Below, piece after piece: positions 4,812 through 5,533 of a stretch of 5,533 nt of DNA; positions within the stretch are counted from its first letter, which is position 1, and every line of letters starts with the position of its first letter. Position numbers and translations under genes: made by a program. The DNA is from Acidimicrobiales bacterium. Its GTDB lineage: Bacteria; Actinomycetota; Acidimicrobiia; Acidimicrobiales; Palsa-688. The stretch is taken from the NCBI GenBank assembly GCA_030039575.1, contig JASHVH010000032.1, forward strand, positions 1-5,533, in the 5' to 3' direction. The notes under the pieces were generated by a model. That model was given only the letters and a program-made list of their open reading frames with translations. It searched no databases and had not been told where the DNA came from.

Positions 4812-5378
4812 TTAGGGTTTGCGGCCTGCCAGGTGCAGTAGGCGATCTTGAGGCGTTGCCGTGCTTGGGAGGGTGTCCTGCGGGGGCGCGAAGAACGCCT
4901 GGGTGGCCGGCACTTGGATCAGCCGTTCCAACAGTGGGTAGGTCAGCATGGCGAGGCGCTCGTCGATTCGTTCATCGAAACCGATTGCGCGTGAGACGTC
5001 CCAGGTGTGCACGGCCGCTTCGAAGACGCGGACGAGCAGTACGTCTCGGGCGGGCAGCGGGAGAAGGAAGCTGATCGTCGTGTCGAGGCTGTCCAGCCCG
5101 GCTATTGCCTCATCGAGCAGAGCCACGCCCCTGGGCCAGGAGCCGTGCGGATCGTCGCCGAGGAAGTCGTCGTCGCGGGAGGCCACGTAGTACTCGGAGT
5201 CGTTCGTCGCGAGGGTGTCGGCGTAGCGGTACTCATGGCTGACGATGTGGTTGACCAGCTGGCGGACAGTCCACTGCGTGCACGGTGTCGGCCGACCCCA
5301 GTCGTCGTCCGTGATGGCGGTCAGCCTGCGCTCGAACTCCGCCCTGGCGATGGCCAGCGCGTCGACGATCCCCGGCAT
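4812..5378 (-). CDS. TIGR03086-like DinB-fold protein (mycothiol-dependent isomerase superfamily)
   Basis: This protein of about 188 residues is probably a cytosolic four-helix-bundle metal protein related to mycothiol-dependent maleylpyruvate isomerase and the actinobacterial TIGR03086 family. The family hallmark TPCTQWTVRQLVNHIV (31-46) supplies H44. FEAAVHTWDVSRAIG (119-133) supplies E120 and H124, so the H ... ExxxH metal-ligand pattern of that superfamily is intact. The C-terminus PQDRLLHLAGRKP matches the usual DRLLALLGR-type ending. The exact reaction is unknown; many relatives are annotated only as hypothetical. The start is uncertain. ATG 5378 gives a normal N-terminus (PGIVDALAIARAEFE) but has no ribosome site. 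The frame opens to TTG 5414, directly after an in-frame TGA, and that codon has no ribosome site either. The gene is co-directional with the GNAT gene downstream. Confidence 0.82.
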   Translation of the reverse strand: MPGIVDALAIARAEFERRLTAITDDDWGRPTPCTQWTVRQLVNHIVSHEYRYADTLATNDSEYYVASRDDDFLGDDPHGSWPRGVALLDEAIAGLDSLDTTISFLLPLPARDVLLVRVFEAAVHTWDVSRAIGFDERIDERLAMLTYPLLERLIQVPATQAFFAPPQDTLPSTATPQDRLLHLAGRKP

Positions 5379-5414
5379 GCTGCCGAGGAGTTGGAGGCAG
5401 CCCGATCTGCTCAA

Positions 5415-5533
5415 GTTTCAGCCGGCCGCATCATATCGTCACCGTCCTGCCAAGACCCGCCATATGAGACTCGCCCGTTATAAGCTACATCATGTCAGCA
5501 GTAGGCAAACTGCGCAAATTATGACGTTGAGTA
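5415..5533 (-). promoter_or_regulatory. Upstream region of the TIGR03086-like gene; candidate -10 elements
   Basis: On the minus strand TATGAT (5435-5430) and TATAAC (5482-5477) each match 5 of 6 bases of TATAAT, but neither has a good -35 at 16-18 nt. Use of TATGAT would place the start near 5423, about 45 nt before ATG 5378. A small hairpin GCAGT/ACTGC lies near 5497-5512. No gene is visible from 5415 to the right edge. Confidence 0.25.

Noticed and set aside
1..5533. CRISPR array, insertion sequence, toxin-antitoxin pair or phage-defence operon
   Set aside because: No regularly spaced repeats, transposase, paired small overlapping genes or defence domains are visible on either strand.

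Overview
The window looks like chromosomal DNA of a high-GC actinobacterium. The MFS, MarR, GNAT and TIGR03086-like genes are GC-rich, and the last belongs to a family tied to mycothiol-using actinobacteria. No rRNA, tRNA, insertion sequence or CRISPR array is visible. The lineage is inferred from protein style and composition only.

Layout, left to right. Positions 1-342 (minus) hold the first 114 codons of a ROK-family repressor that runs off the left edge. Its upstream region (376-425) carries a promoter threaded through a 12-bp inverted repeat, a likely autoregulatory operator. About 300 bases without a convincing gene follow. Next is a divergent drug-efflux module. A 14-helix DHA2-type MFS exporter (737-2233, minus) and a MarR-family regulator (2363-2911, plus) share a control region with a near-consensus promoter and repeated TCTCAAC/GTTGAGA half-sites. 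One perfect 14-bp palindrome sits just upstream of the MarR start. The likely logic is that the MarR protein represses the pump and itself until a ligand releases it.

From about 3060 to 4080 the composition drops to roughly 56% GC by hand count. This stretch holds a small secreted protein of unknown function (3232-3684, minus), an upstream triple TGACACGC repeat, and gene-poor DNA with a hairpin. At its left edge is a 43-codon minus-strand frame (2959-3090) whose distal part looks like the C-terminus of a lost GC-rich gene, embedded in a long imperfect inverted repeat. This may be an insertion or rearrangement scar.

The right end returns to GC-rich DNA with two minus-strand genes: a GNAT acetyltransferase (4104-4601) and a DinB-like/TIGR03086 putative metal enzyme (4812-5378). 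GC-rich hairpins lie between them.

I found no clearly new multi-gene system. The points worth a second look are the operator architectures, the low-GC segment with its orphan secreted protein, and the gene remnant.
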